Below are positions 30,971 to 30,996 of a stretch of DNA of 30,996 nucleotides, one piece after another (the first letter of the stretch is position 1; the number at the start of each line of letters is the position of its first letter). The notes under the pieces are model-generated. The model searched no databases. It was not told where the DNA came from and worked only from the letters and a program-made list of their open reading frames with translations. The stretch is taken from positions 1-30,996 of the forward strand of contig CAQIDI010000011.1 in the NCBI GenBank assembly GCA_948806215.1, written 5' to 3'. The position numbers and the translations under genes are program-made. The stretch is from an uncultured Eubacteriales bacterium. GTDB taxonomy: Bacteria > Bacillota > Clostridia > Christensenellales > UBA1242.

Positions 30971-30996
30971 AATTATATTATCTTTGTGTAATATAA

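Overview
The window is an AT-rich (roughly 30 % G+C by eye), gene-dense bacterial chromosome segment. Core proteins, gene order (tig-clpP-clpX, pgk-tpiA, secG-rnr-smpB-ssrA), a T-box leader on ileS, strong AGGAG-type ribosome binding sites and TTGACA/TATAAT-type promoters point to a low-GC Firmicute, most likely an uncultured gut-type member of the Clostridia. This placement is inference; there is no 16S rRNA here. All 30 protein genes read under the standard code; 24 stop with TAA, 6 with TAG and none with TGA.

Layout. Positions 3-1634: the 3' part of a membrane protein with an Asp-Pro-Val repeat tract that runs off the left edge. 1777-5276: ileS with its own promoter, T-box leader and terminators. 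5331-6112: a small RluA-family pseudouridine synthase. 6153-8041, minus strand: groES-groEL. 8294-10565: SPOR-like membrane protein, lspA and an RluD-like synthase. 10569-11250: two small membrane proteins. 11272-14673: protein quality control genes tig, clpP, clpX. 14698-15197: a YfcE-like phosphoesterase, probably read from a leaderless mRNA. 15331-16176: six tRNA genes (Gly, Arg, His, Gln, Lys, Leu), followed by a duplicated tRNA-Leu 3' end between two terminators.

16310-20021: a less conserved block with a PadR regulator plus alpha/beta hydrolase operon, and an SDR / nucleoside phosphorylase / Ham1-like pyrophosphatase operon. 20036-21962, minus strand: a cytoplasmic transglutaminase-like protein and a small overlapping partner. 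22160-24094: pgk-tpiA. 24115-25091: two small genes of unknown function. 25104-28802: secG, rnr, smpB and the tmRNA gene ssrA. 28835-30307: a membrane-anchored coiled-coil protein. 30340-30727: a gene-free stretch with a degenerate inverted and direct repeat family, then a small zinc-ribbon protein.

Functionally, the window combines translation (ileS, tRNAs, rRNA modification), ribosome rescue and RNA decay (rnr, smpB, ssrA), folding and proteolysis (groESL, tig, clpXP) and lower glycolysis. ClpXP and tmRNA/SmpB work together: the tmRNA tag is the degradation signal that ClpXP reads. I found no CRISPR array, transposase, phage gene or recognisable defence system. The most unusual items are the transglutaminase-like pair, the Ham1-like protein without its SHR motif, the tRNA-Leu 3'-end duplication, the absence of TGA stops, and the leaderless-looking starts.
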